Assembly (NCBI RefSeq): GCF_000524195.1
Contig: NW_020170479.1
Coordinates: 107,683-171,682 of the forward strand
Direction: 5' to 3'
DNA: 64,000 nt
Source: Echinococcus granulosus
Taxonomy: Eukaryota > Platyhelminthes > Cestoda > Cyclophyllidea > Taeniidae
Made by a program: the position numbers and the translations under genes
Shown here: positions 50,526-62,230 of the stretch, piece by piece
Numbering within the stretch: the first letter of the stretch is position 1
Layout: the number at the start of each line of letters is the position of its first letter
The notes under the pieces: generated by a model
What the model was told of the DNA's origin: nothing
Database searches by the model: none
The model's input: only the letters and a program-made list of their open reading frames with translations

Positions 50526-51889
50526 CTATGCCACAACCAAAATAAATGTCATCAAGCGGCCACATTAAAGCAGCAAAACACGCTTATGCAGTACAAGCGA
50601 ACAAATTCCGCGCAACTCCTATGATCGAAATGGACATACATAGAAAACATGTGAGAGAATGGGCAATTTTGGCGATAGAAGACTCGATACAACTTCTACT
50701 TCACTGTATCAATAAAAAAGGCTATCGGTGCCCACACTGGGTGAGGTTTACTTCTACTAACTTCGTGTATTTCGACTGCTTCAATTAGTTGACCTATTAG
50801 ACTAGGGATTATTAGAGGTCTTTCCCTAAATAAATGACAAGTTGGCTGTCACTGAAAACCCTCGAAGGCAGGTTATTCCTCAGTCGAAATGCATCCCACG
50901 TATCCTTCACGGATCACTCCAATCGCCATATTTTCGCCATGCAACACATGGGAGTTTTGCGAGTGAAAGTGCTTCATTATAGTCTCCCAATGAATTGTCG
51001 TACACGAGGATAGGAACGCATAAGCCTTCCTTGCATCCGCCTTATGCGACCACAAATGCTGCACATTGGTTCCTCCAAAGGAGCAGTTATGTATACGCTT
51101 TCCCATCTTACTATTGTGCGGGTCGTGTCACAGACGAAGTGGGAATGATTCACGTGTTTGGAAGTAATCACTGGTGCAACGGACAAATGCAAGGTTGGGA
51201 CAACACACTCCCTACGAAATAATTCAGTGATTTTATGATTATGTGAAATGAACTGAAAACACACCAAAATGCCCCGTTTTAGGATCGCCGATTGCAGTCT
51301 CAGCGAAAGGTTGATAAAGCCGATTGGGCTGGCAAGTGGGGAGGATAGAGGAAGACCGTCCAGGTACGGTGCCATATCCGCATGATTCCCTCCACTTACC
51401 ACTTCACCCATCTCCTATCCCCTGCTGTTGCTGCTGCAAACGCGTATGCTTACCACCATTGTGATATTCGCATCTCAGGGTAATTATTTCACGATGTGAT
51501 TGACAAGGCGATTCCTTCCCCTCTTCGGTTACTGCACCACGGATACCACTCCGGTCACACAGTCCATGCCCCCAGTTCCTTATCTCTTCTGCACATCGGC
51601 AAAGCTAATCCCAACTGGGCTCCGCAAGAAGCCCAAATGCTAAACAAATGCTTGGTGAAAAAGACTTAACATTGATTGCGTGAAGGCATCATTACCATTC
51701 ATCAATACCACCATCAACACCACCACTATACCGCAATTATACGTACAACTGTAATTCGCGTGGACTAAAGTGACATAAGTTGGAGCACAAAGAGCTATAC
51801 AGGGGAGGTCAAGACAGCAAACTTTTGTTCTGGTTACAGTCCACAATTTTATTGCTACGCCCATTGCCAGATCCTTCTTCACACACCCT
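50526..51889. other. unassigned, partly coding-like
   Basis: Long minus-strand frames (51411-50977, 144 codons; 51106-50873, 77 codons) and plus-strand frames (50995-51222) overlap one another. The patch 51300-51411 read on the minus strand has plausible codon use but no motif I know. I cannot choose a frame, so no gene is called. Confidence 0.35.
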
Positions 51890-52340
51890 AGTATTTGCAT
51901 ATTTCCAAAAGTAAACTCACTCCAATATTTCTGCAAGAAACTTCAAAAGGAAATGCATCAATCCTACCCATCATTGGATCTCCTCTCAAACATCTATCCA
52001 GCGTGGTAACGTACTCACCAGCAGACAGATCAATATCCTCCTTTGCTTGTGGAACGTTGTACTTCTTCTTCTTCTATGAGAGCAGCAAGGAGGACAAGCG
52101 GAACACACCGCACTTCTTCGCCGATGAGATGATAAGCGATTTCTCCATGACTACGATGCTGATTCTTCCCCATACCGATGTCTGCAGACCTAAACACTGG
52201 TAACTATCCGTTGAGGTACCGCCACTGCCAACGCCTCCACTGCTACCCGCCTGCAGGCAGTAGACCTCGATGCTAATGACAAAGTCTGGACGCAGGGGAA
52301 GGAGAGGATCAACAGCTGGTATGTGACTAAATATGACGGT
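51890..52340 (+). other. unidentified exon-like segment, probably broken
   Basis: After an acceptor-like CACACACCCTAG ending at 51891, a frame runs open to 52203 with a hydrophobic stretch near FACGTLYFFFFYE followed by charged residues. From 52215 a second frame continues with coding-like residues (RLQAVDLDANDKVW, then SWYVTKYDG). It ends at a good donor, G/GTGAGT, near 52338. The change of frame suggests a frameshift or two separate pieces. The second piece faintly recalls the segment after the integrase in LTR retrotransposons (VGDKVW-like). The first could be one helix of a membrane protein. Neither identification is firm. Confidence 0.35.
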
Positions 52341-54469
52341 GAGTCATTCTAACAAACTTGTTTACAATAGATTAGGCTGTATAGTGTAATTGAAAATGAC
52401 TACAGAAAGGGAAATCGGCGCACTTACCTTAATGCCCATGAAGAGATCGACTAAAGTGACTCCTTGAACACTACCAGGTGGAAGTTCAGACACTTACATG
52501 AGTATCACCGTCGGCGTGTGCTAGATCCTCCCTTCACCAACGCATCTGTTGAGTACACAAAGAACAGATTAACGACGAAAGCACTGATAGACCCAAAAGT
52601 AATTAATAGATTAGAAATTGAGAAATGAGTGAATCAGATAACAGTCTCCCCAAACTTGATAGATGGATGATCCCAAGATAGGCTCCAAAAGGTTCAATCA
52701 CTTCTAGACAGATGAAAGGCTCTGTGAACAAATGGGACAAGGAGGACGAATGAATGCAGAACGGATATTTTGACGGATGCTTCGGACGCAGACGGATGGG
52801 TGCCTCATTGATGACTGGATGAGCATTCGGATGAAGGAGTCAAAGTGAGTGCATGGACAGATGCTTTGAACATGGTTGAACATGGTGATGCCTTCATAAC
52901 AATTCGGGCACCAGCTCACCAGCCCTATTCGCTTGCACCCATGTACCACCTAGGCGTGTCCTTTATCAAACCTCCAGATGGGCTCGCATCACTCTGTCCT
53001 AGCAGAGCGACAACCACAGTGACGTCCATGCTGCCAGTCTCTGAATCCCTCTAATAAAGGTTATAACTTACAACCCCTTCAAAGGTAAATTGAACGCGTA
53101 CAAGAACTCACTTTACAAGGCTAAACAGCCTCGATTTAGCTTTAGCAAGAAAGACAACTGCTACTGACAGATACATCTCTGAAGGAGAAGAAGTACTGGA
53201 ACCACACCAACCATTGACAGCCATCACCGCCTAGCCTCAAGCAAAGCGCGCCAGATATCGCCCTTCGCTCTGGCTCATATAAATAGCATCACTGATGATA
53301 CCACTTTCGTCGGAAATTAATGCCATCTCTTCCTAGTGAAATTCGTCACACGACCTCCGCATCTGTCCCACAGCTTGTTCCATTACAATCGATCGTCAAA
53401 TAAAAAGTGGCCACTCGCTAATGTTCCGAATCACGCTTCCTTGTTCACTCATCCACAAATCGGCCTCCACGATTCTAGACTATTACGTCTACCCCACGTT
53501 GGTAACTAACGTGCTTCCACACTGGCATAGCCCGCAACACCATCAGTAATAACACCAGTACGCAATCAATTGTAATACATTTTAGCACATGTAAATTTTC
53601 ATTTCTTACTAAGGCCCATCCTCTTCTGCTCCCCCATGCACCTTTCCCCATTTACAACCATTACTACTCTGGAGATCGTCTTACCATCACTACGTCGTTT
53701 GGAGTAACGCCACAGCTAAGTGAGTTTTTCCTCAAAGGTCACATTTCGAAGGAATAAGACAGTCCCACCACAAAAAGCCCACATTTCCTCAATGGGTGGT
53801 TCAGACACAGAAACGACTTGAGTCAAATGGTTGAGTCTAATGAACGCGTAAGTCAAACATGACATGGCGATTGTTCCCATTGAAACGTGACACGAAACCA
53901 TGCTCACTGTGCCCAAAACATCACACCTACTTGGCTGAACAAGTATGTACAGGTGGCTTCTATGCAAATACTGTGATTCAGCGGACAAAAGGGCCACAGT
54001 CTGCTTCGTCACAAGAACCCCATTCCTGCATTGTCAACTAGATTCAATGGAAAAACAGTTTGTTCAAGGCCGTATTAAAGTGATTGAAGTTGTTTAGAGC
54101 ATAAAATTAATATACGCCATGACCTTCAGTCCAATACTTGAATCATTTGCTCTTGAAAAAGCCAAGCACTCAGCACATATTAGATCCCAAATTGGATGGT
54201 TCAGTGTTTGAGAACACAAACCCTGGGAAGGTGAATCAGTAATCGTTCAACACAAAGTGAGATTTGAACTCGTTGAAGATAGCCACTCCACGCAATCTTC
54301 ACATATCATAGGTCCACTGATTCTCACCTAGTATTCAGCCCCACTCACATGCATCACCTCTGCATCCACTCTCATAACAAATGAGAAGCTGCCAGCATAT
54401 ATTTTCCTCTTCTACATGTCCACCACCTATAAGGTGTCTGGCGCATGTCAAAACTAACGGGTACCAACA
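52341..54469. other. unassigned, no gene recognised
   Basis: Mixed-composition DNA with overlapping open frames on both strands (52704-52949 minus, 52845-53054 plus, 53716-54012 minus). None has a recognisable motif or convincing splice sites on both sides. Confidence 0.4.
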
Positions 54470-56039
54470 ATGTGCTCAAATAGTCTCCTCACGAAGGCTG
54501 CTGACTCATCCGAGTGTTTCATTCACCTCCATCGTCCCGTCGTTGTTGCCGATACCAACGTCAAGGAAGCTGTCGTGTCTCGTCTCCAACTCAACGATTC
54601 CGTCATTGAGGGGTGTTTGAGAGAGGAGGCATTTTAAGCGCCAAATAAGACGAGGTAGTTCGGAATTACTTCGTACAGCACAATTGATGTTTGATTCACT
54701 ATTATTACTTCTACTCAAAAGCATCCTCCTCCACCCAAAAGGTTTTCTGTGGGTATTTTGGTGAAGTAACACAAACCACAGCTGCTTGATCAAATCCAGT
54801 AATGGACTGTAATGGGAACTTTGCATCAGCTCCAAATTTTTTTCTCCCTTACTTTGTCTCGTGCAGCCAAGGATCCCGTCGTGCGCTTTTCCATTCCTGG
54901 CCAGAACCTTCTTCAACCTGGCAAGTGTTACCTCATTTTTTAACTTAAAAAAATCTCATCCTTGCCCTTGCGCTTTTTTAATCCCTAGGTTTCATGAGGT
55001 TCCGCGTGGTGCAGGCTAAATATTGGCTCAACACTGGATAAGAAGCTTGGCTGATGATTAAAAGCAAAGCTATTTGTAAAACACCGATTGGATCATTTAT
55101 TACTCAATGAGATTCAGACGGTCACGGAATGCAACCAAAAGCCACAATATTGTTCTTTAACACATTAGGTTTGAATGCAAAATTTCACCTATCCTCGCCG
55201 TAATTTGTGAGTAGGTCAATTTGCCGCTTCGCAAAGCGCATGCTTCTAAGAAAATGGATAGAAGCGATTAAAGGGCATAGCTTAAATTCTTCCTAATGGA
55301 TGTTTACTTTCCTTCAAAGTAACCCAGCATCCCCTCCCTTAATAAGTCTGTCTTTACGACATCAGACCTGCTTTGGGGAAAGTACTGGCGGGACATCAAT
55401 CAATTTGACTTCAGGACATTGATGGAATCAGACAACAACATATATGGAAAAATTTTAATCAGCAAATAGTCGGAATTATTATGATGCAGTATCAAACGAG
55501 TACGAAGACCATGGAACATCACAACGATCTACACCTGCTACTCAAAGTTTTAAACAATCGGTTTTATTTTCAAAGGAAGTAGAAGTTACATCCGTTATTC
55601 TATACAAAATGTACCTTTCAGAAATAAAAATGTGGAATCACAATCAAGAATGCAGAAAAGCGGATGATCCTCCTTAGATGTTAAGGCAATACAAACATTT
55701 AACGAATATAAAATCAAATGATTCTAGAATAAAATACCTCCTCAATGGCATTAAGGCAAGAACGCAGTATCTGGAGAGTGGCAACATCAACCTCCATAGC
55801 ATCAAAAGCCAACAACTTACTAAATTAACAGTTCCCAAACCACAAATTGATGCAAATATCTCGTCCCAAATAAGCTAGATAATATGTAGCACAAAACTCC
55901 CTACACTGAATCTGATCATAACATAACTACCCTCTCTCTCACCTCCATCTACATACCTGTACCATTCCCCAGGATCGTTAAAGATGGAACTGTGCCCTCA
56001 TAAAGAAGAGTAAGGGACGGAGAAGATAGCACTACTCAC

Positions 56040-56314
56040 ACACAGTACATCCTCCCCCCCCCCCCCCATCTCTGCCTCCGATTTACCCGCGGAGGAGCCT
56101 GGCTTTGGTTTGCAGGTGACAGAGCGCTGACGTGACAGCTGCTCGTCCGCTACTTTTACTGGAGGACTCTCATTAAAGTTACTGCAGTTCGGCCAGTTGC
56201 GAAGAACGCCGCGACTTAAACCACCGCTGACACTACTCGTGTAGGCACCAAGTCGTGGTCGACTGCAGTAGCGATGCGGCACCACCGGCTGGGTAATGTT
56301 TGGACACTCAGAAA
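56040..56314 (-). CDS. unidentified coding exon, apparently intact (partial gene)
   Basis: A GC-rich, open minus-strand exon of about 275 bp. Upstream is a strong acceptor (pyrimidine-rich, ending CACCTGCTTGCAG, next base 56314). Downstream is a GTGAGT donor after 56040. The frame is open throughout and would continue past the donor to a stop near 55998. Encoded residues begin SECPNITQPVVPHRY, are rich in Ser, Pro and Gly, and end near GGGGEDVLC. The Gly run comes from a 14-base C run at 56054-56067, a likely place for length errors. It looks like a disordered, basic protein segment and I do not recognise the family. It lies antisense within a likely intron of the kinase relic. Flanking exons were not found, so strand and completeness are inferred from the splice sites and composition. 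Confidence 0.5.
56054..56067. repeat. mononucleotide C run
   Basis: Fourteen consecutive C on the plus strand, inside the minus-strand exon above. It is prone to indels and sequencing error. Confidence 0.9.
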
Positions 56315-58191
56315 CTGCAAGCAGGTGAAGAGTCAATTTAAAGACCATTGTTTCGTACGTCTTTTCAAATGCGCTAGCTTTTCAACCTGGAGAGGATGAC
56401 ATTTCAACGGCATGCTTTTTCAACAAAAACGACGAGTTGAAAAGCTTCTTCATCATGCCGATTAGAATCTGAGGGACTATAAGTGAGCAACTTCTGCTGA
56501 TCCGCGCTTTTCAAATTAACATGCAAATCACCAGATGCTCATTCAACCCCTACTGGAATATAGGTAACGGATTAAGAAACGAAGCAGAAATGATTGGCTT
56601 TTATGTCAAAACTGAACTCTTTAGCTAACTTAGAACTAGTTGTCTCAAGAGCTAAATAAGCGATTTTAAAGTTGATGTAGGATGATTAAGAACAGCCACA
56701 GAGACACTTTATCAGTACGCACAAGTAATTCTCATGAACTTACTACTAGTGGAATTCGAATTCATCAAATAAAATCAAAGTTAGAAACACGGATGCAGCA
56801 TCCGCACTCACCTTTTATGCTTGAACGCACTACCATCCATGTGCCCTGAAGCCAACTGCGTGCTTTCGATATCCAAAGATCGTCAAACCAAACCCATCAT
56901 CAACACTATTTGCCTCCTAATCTAATTCTTTATTTAGGCAGAATTTAAAACTCTGACTTACGTGGATAAAACAGTGTGTTGAAATGGCCAAGGGCATAGA
57001 CCAAAGGAAAAACCTATTTAAATGTTGAACCTTCAAGCCACATTGAATCCATAGCCGGGCCAAAGCTGCTTCCACCACAACGGATATCCACATCTCGGAG
57101 CCTCAACAGCTATCAACCACCATGCTATCTGTCCCGAAAATTCCAGCATACACCACAGCCCCTCCCTCAGCAGAGCATTAATGATCAGCACCCACAGCTG
57201 TTTGTCGACGTAGTAACTTTGTGTAACCTCCGCCTCCCATCCACACTAATTCACAACCGCATACATACATGGTAATCAAAGTTACTCCAAACAGATAGAA
57301 TTTCTACAATCTAAAGGATAGGCAATTACTTCTTCTTCATTTTTGCGGTCTGTGAAGTCTTCATGCCATGCGCATTGTGCGCTTGGATCTCAAGACCGAG
57401 AACATCCTCCTCTCGGAATCGGGCCACATTCTCATCACTGACTTTGACCGGTCATTTGATGCATCAGAGAGGAGAGAACCTCCGAATGCGTGAGACTTTT
57501 ATACAACTCACCAATTTATGGTCCCCCAAATAACTAATAGGATAGAAATTACAACAAAGGCGGATGCATGGAGTCTGGCCCTTCTAATGGCCAACATTTT
57601 GTCTGGACCAGTTAGACCATGTGCCAGCATTTAGGACAATAAAATGAAGTGGGCAAGATCGGATTGCTATAGCATAAGAAATGTGCATAACTTCTCAAAG
57701 TCTCTGCAGGATTTTTTCGAGTCATGTCTCAAACTCAATTATCAGGAGCGTCCGCAAATCACACATGTCAAGAATCTGGATTTCTATCGCAGTGTTGATC
57801 GGAATGAAGTGGCTTCTTGCACGATGCAACCGCCTTATCTACCCTCCCAACTGACGTGCAGCAAAGCCTCAAATGACTTCATGGGGGGTCGGCGTGATCC
57901 CTTGCTTCTCGAAGCTGTATACGGCAAAGAAATACCACTAATGGATCACAGTCTTCACTACACATTTTGCAAAGATGGTGTTCGTCAGATGGTGACAGTG
58001 CCACAAATTCTACGGAACTAGCAAAAGCCGGACTGACTCCTAACGAAATCGGGGAACTTTTTGCAAACTTCGAATTCACTAATCCGCTACTTTAGCCCCA
58101 TTATGATGTTTTTGGGACACGTGCAGTCAGTCACGTGGATGAGTTGTTCACACCATCTTCATTGGTAAATGGGAAAGCTTCCTCCTACTGA

Positions 58192-58991
58192 CGATCCTCT
58201 ACTTCGAAATTTGTGACCCTTCCTAATATTTTGGTTTTAATTTTATACATGAATTCTCTGACTGAAGTCTGACTGTGGATTGAATACTTTATACAAAATG
58301 CATTCATCACGTCATCGTATTATGCAATCTCCTATCTGTGTTTCATGTAAAGGGTGCAGCAATACTGCCCAATTAATCGGCACACCAGTCCCTTCACCTT
58401 GGTGACAAATTGTCATTTGAGCTATCTATGACTTGCGTGGTGGAGACAGGCAAATGTCTATAGCTCTCGTTAATGTTTTATTCAAAGTCAGCCAGAGGCG
58501 TCTCTTCTCTCTCCATTCTTCCTTTGTATAACATTCCCAGAAGTTAATCTAGTATTTACTCGTTTGCATTCAATTCCAAAATAGCTTTGTTCAGTAAAGG
58601 TAATAGGAGTTCGCTTTTTCCGTTTAGTTTACTTTGACTATTTTGAAACCGTAGGGGAAGCATTCAGTGCCAGTTCTTGTCAAAATTACGTTTATTAATG
58701 AACCTTCAAACTGAGCAATGTAGCATGCCTGGTTGATTCGGATAGCACTAGCTGCTCCTTCCTTTAAATTTTATCCATATTATATCTAATAACGCATAAC
58801 TATGGGTCCTTCTTCTATAATTTCAATTCACTCTAACTGGCAGGTGGACTGTTAGCATTATTCCGGAGTACCTGCAGCAGTGATAGGCTTTTCATTTGAT
58901 GAGTAACTAATCTATCCTAAATTTTGTTTTCTTCCTTACTTAAAATAAAATCCCTGATTTTTTTCTTTTTCACATCTGTCTATACCTTGAG
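58192..58991. other. between kinase relic and next gene end
   Basis: No gene called. TTTCATGTAAAG at 58340-58351 followed by about 80 open bases (58352-58432) could be an exon of the downstream gene, but there is no independent support. Confidence 0.4.
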
Positions 58992-59398
58992 AATGAAGTT
59001 GTTCACGATGTGCCTTTATTGAATCGACAACACCGATTCCCATCAGAGCAATTGTCTGCAATGCAAAACTTTATGCTCAAAAGTCCCGGAAAGATAAAAT
59101 ATCCACGCCATGCTTTTACCAAGTCAGGATATCTCTTTCAATTGGAGACCACATTTTTGGAGAGAGAGACTTCCTCTACGGAACTGTGTGCTTGTATGCA
59201 TAATGAAAAGTTGCCAACAGAAAGGCATGCCGCAGGTAAGCAAAATGTTACTTGTCTTCCTGTCAATATTCTTTGTTTATTTTAGCCCCCAAAAAGGGAA
59301 AATTGACACTCTGGGAACTTCTAGACAATCTATCTGTCTTACGTCTCGAAAGGCAGAAAGACAAAATTCTGCTCAACAATTTTTGTGCGCTTGAATGA
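58992..59398 (+). CDS. unidentified gene, last two exons with a 50-bp intron
   Basis: Exon 58992-59235 is open in one frame, preceded by a pyrimidine-rich tract and CTATACCTTGAG. It ends GCAG/GTAAGC. A 50-bp intron (59236-59285) ends TTTGTTTATTTTAG. The second exon, 59286-59398, restores the phase (G plus CC) and encodes KKGKLTLWELLDNL, then LRLERQKDKILL, before TGA at 59396-59398. Reading straight through the intron gives a stop, while splicing extends the frame by 37 residues; this supports the intron. The last exon is helical, charged and coiled-coil-like. The first contains KSPGKIKYPRHAF and FTKSGYLFQLET, without a domain I recognise. Earlier exons are missing or unrecognised. A start at ATG 59061 is possible but not favoured. 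No strong AATAAA lies immediately downstream. Confidence 0.55.
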
Positions 59399-62187
59399 AT
59401 TGAGAACTATTTCCCCACCTTTTAATCTTCAGTGTCTAACAGTAATCAAAGTTTGGTGTTGAGAAAATTGTCTAACCGAAAGCTAGTTATAGTCGACCCT
59501 AACAAAACATTTAAGCCCTACGGTAAAGAAAAAGTAGGAATCGGTGTGATATTGGTAGTGTTAAGTTTGAAGTGTATAACTGTGGAATATACTTTAATAT
59601 TCGAAGTAGTTTCCCTTGTAAAAAATTCCTACTCAGCGATTTTCGATTTGATGCAGTCGGCTTAAAGCTAACACTAAGTTATTTTGTCTACTCACGTGAA
59701 AGGTCAAAAAATCAGTCAATCAGATTGGCTCATCCATCGTTTATTTGTGATTGTTCTAAAATTTAATGGGAATATGCACTTAAATTAACCAGATTCTTTG
59801 CATGGTAAGTGGAGAAAAACGTGAATGTTCCTCCAACAAGTCGTAAATAGTTCTGTCGTGAAGTGCACTAATCCGCTCATGAATATGATGCTAAAGAGTA
59901 CTTTAGTTCTAAATTCATTTGAGATCATATTATGGCCGAACTACATGACGTTCTACCTCCACGTTTGAAACAGTGCTTTGGATCAGATTGCAAGCAAAAT
60001 CAATGCACAGATTCTAAAATGGTTTGAACTAACGAGTGAATGCGGAAAATTTTGAAATCGAAATTAGTGTATTCAAAGTGAAGTTGTATTAATATACGAA
60101 ATTGGACAAACAACTAGAAGATTCTGATACTTGTGACAATATACTCGAATATCCCAACCATGGTCTGTTTAACAGTTTCAGTTTGGCACTTCTATATGGT
60201 GCAGGATGTGTTATGTAGAATGTGCCGTGCAAGTAATTATTTAGAAGCATTAATCACTGCGTGTCACAGGTGTGACACATGATATTGCAAGATATCCCTA
60301 ATCTATAACACGATCTTTTTCGTTTGCCCACTCCCGTGTCCGATTCGACGCATGCATGCATTTGCAGTGTCAACAATGGAACAACACGAGTAACGTATCA
60401 TTTTCGGCAATCAAACCAGCAGAAGAGTATGCACCTTTTGTAAATGCAGCGAAATGGAGCAGTTAACAATACAAATCATCCGGCTGTGAGGGCAAAATTG
60501 GCCTGAGGTGTGATTTTTGCTAAAACAACCCCCTATATTTGTGTTTATGAATTCCTCTACAACGAGTTTTAAACAACGATGAGGATATTTTCTGTGTAAA
60601 TGAATACAAATATCCCCTACTTTGCCCCTATTCTATGTTTTGTCTTATTAAGAAGTTCAGGAACAGATGTACTCAGATATGTATGTGTAACGAACCAAAA
60701 CTTTGGCTACTAACGGTAACATAACCTTAAGTAATATAGGCAAATGAAAAAATGTTGAATGGTCAGTTCTCAGAGAGTGGGGTGGTGTCGCTAACATTCT
60801 TGCAGTATTTGAAGCGATATCAGAACTCAGGCATTGGATTAGATGGCTGAGTTCTGTAGAATTTTTGATATAATGAGGTATGTGTTCAGCTGAACAGGTA
60901 ATAACGGAAGTGGAGATAGTAGTGTTAAAAAGTGCAACGCAAAATGTGATAGCGGCAATAAGTGTTGCGTTGACGAAGAAGTGTATTTTAGGGTATTTTA
61001 ATCCAGCTTCATTGCCATTTCATTTGCAGCGACTTCTACCAAATTGTGTCAATAGTCTTGCAATTTGCATTAACCCTTCCGCCTTTTAGTGAGTTGTTTA
61101 CCAAAGTTAAACCTAAATTTGGAAATTACACTATATTTGCGGTGGAGCTAAAATAAACATGGAAGATTCCCTTTAAATAGTGCAAATACGTGGTGGCATG
61201 TACAGAGTGGAAGAAAAGAAAATATCTAGAAAAAATCATGGCAATAAGCAGGTGATCTGATTTATGAGCTACCGAAACTCCAAGTAATTTTAGTCTAACA
61301 TGCATAATAAGATAAAGCCAACGACGATTAGCATATTTCTATTGCCAGGTGGGAATCGTACGTGACTGTTAGAATCAACCCAATCACACGTGACATTCTG
61401 TTTTGCATAGTGCAATCCACTGCTCTATCAGATCCTGTCAGCAATCGGTTGAGAGTGGGCAACTTGATTACTCACGTAATCAAAAAACTTTTGTCCAGAG
61501 AGATTCTATCAAGACATGAGTTATTTGTTAATAATTAATGGGAATCTTTTTAATGTAACGGAGAAAATACAGTCAGAAACTCTTGTAAGCTGAAACCAGG
61601 TCATCATTGACTTATTGACACCGCTAAATTTATTCCCAATATCTATTTTTGACATCAAAAAATGCCCTTGAGCCTCCGTGCCCTCTCTTCAAATCTGTTT
61701 TTGGTAGCAATAGACCTTAGACACCATCTTTGATGCCGGCTGAAAACAGTGCTACGTCACCTCATCCCAACTCGGCACCAACCAAGGTGTGCAAACACTA
61801 GTTAAAGACTTCTTCTAAAGCTACCAAAAGTGATTTTAATGGTAAGAAGTGCTTCAAGGACCTCTAACTTTATCAGAATAAGCATTTCTTGTCTTAAACT
61901 GAAACAGGTTTACCAAATGGATAATTGTCTAGTTTACAAACGGAGTTCTACCACTCATTATGGTCGAGAGATCCGCTACACAAACACCAAATCATTCTAT
62001 CAGCTGGTCACTTTTATAATCAAGAAGCAGCAGGAGCTGCCAAGGCCTCCACACTGCAGCATCCGCAACGCTCTTACATCGTGGTCCTACGCACTATAAC
62101 CCAAGATCAAGTCAGCCCTTTTCCCTTATCCATTTCATAGAAGCAACAAATGTGTGAGCGCGAATGCGAGAGAAAGAAACCGTCAAG
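59399..62187. other. intergenic, no gene recognised
   Basis: AT-rich. Frames at 59432-59665, 60880-61089 and 61830-62140 lack motifs or splice support. The patch 62030-62110 is GC-richer and unassigned. Confidence 0.5.
60261..60278. promoter_or_regulatory. perfect 8-2-8 inverted repeat with T-box half-site
   Basis: GTGTCACA, GG, TGTGACAC is perfectly symmetric apart from the two-base centre. It contains AGGTGTGA, the T-box half-site. The other arm does not make the canonical Brachyury palindrome. No adjacent gene was found, so a regulatory role is only a possibility. Confidence 0.3.
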
Positions 62188-62230
62188 CAGGATTTCATTG
62201 CATTTCTAACAGCCGCACAATCCTTTGAAC
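62150..62230 (+). repeat. local repeat pair, copy 1
   Basis: CAGGATTTCATTGCATTTCT, AACAGCCGCA (62188-62217) matches CAGGATTTCATAGCATTTCT, AACTGCTGCA at 62983-63012. Weaker similarity extends about 35 bp upstream (GTGTGAGCGCGAATG versus TTTGTGTGCAAGAAT). The copies lie either side of the second assembly gap. Confidence 0.6.

Larger units (their letters stand above)
54470..58191 (+). pseudogene. AGC-type Ser/Thr protein kinase, multi-exon relic
   Basis: Ordered pieces of one kinase. N-lobe piece 54470-54637 has SECFIHLHRP, where the VAIK Lys would be His, then a helix C-like GCLREEAF. Next come 54863-54943 (AAKDPVVRFS...KCYLIF) and 54991-55041 (RVVQAKYWLN, helix E-like, after acceptor TTTAATCCCTAG). 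The C-lobe lies in one frame from about 57356: SLHAMRIVRLDLKTENILL (HRDLKxEN with H and R lost), ITDFDRS (DFG as DFD), FMVPQIT (APE region), TKADAWSLALLMANILSG, and NYQERP. The AGC tail follows: FYRSVDRNEV, MQPPYLPSQL, and in a shifted frame the hydrophobic motif FANFEFTNPLL. Breaks are TGA 57491-57493, TAG 57632-57634, a frameshift near 57988, and TAG 58093-58095. The old stop is TGA 58189-58191. The long C-lobe frame interrupted only by point stops argues for a decayed gene. The subfamily is not assigned. Confidence 0.8.

Noticed and set aside
50977..51411. 144-codon minus-strand open frame
   Set aside because: Looks partly coding but overlaps open frames on the plus strand and shows no recognisable family. 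Left unassigned.
52110..52135. FFADEMI resembling the reverse-transcriptase FADD box
   Set aside because: The second Asp is missing and no other reverse-transcriptase motif is near.
54506..54916. 136-codon minus-strand open frame
   Set aside because: Plus-strand pieces in the same place fit a kinase N-lobe in the right order; the minus frame has no motif.
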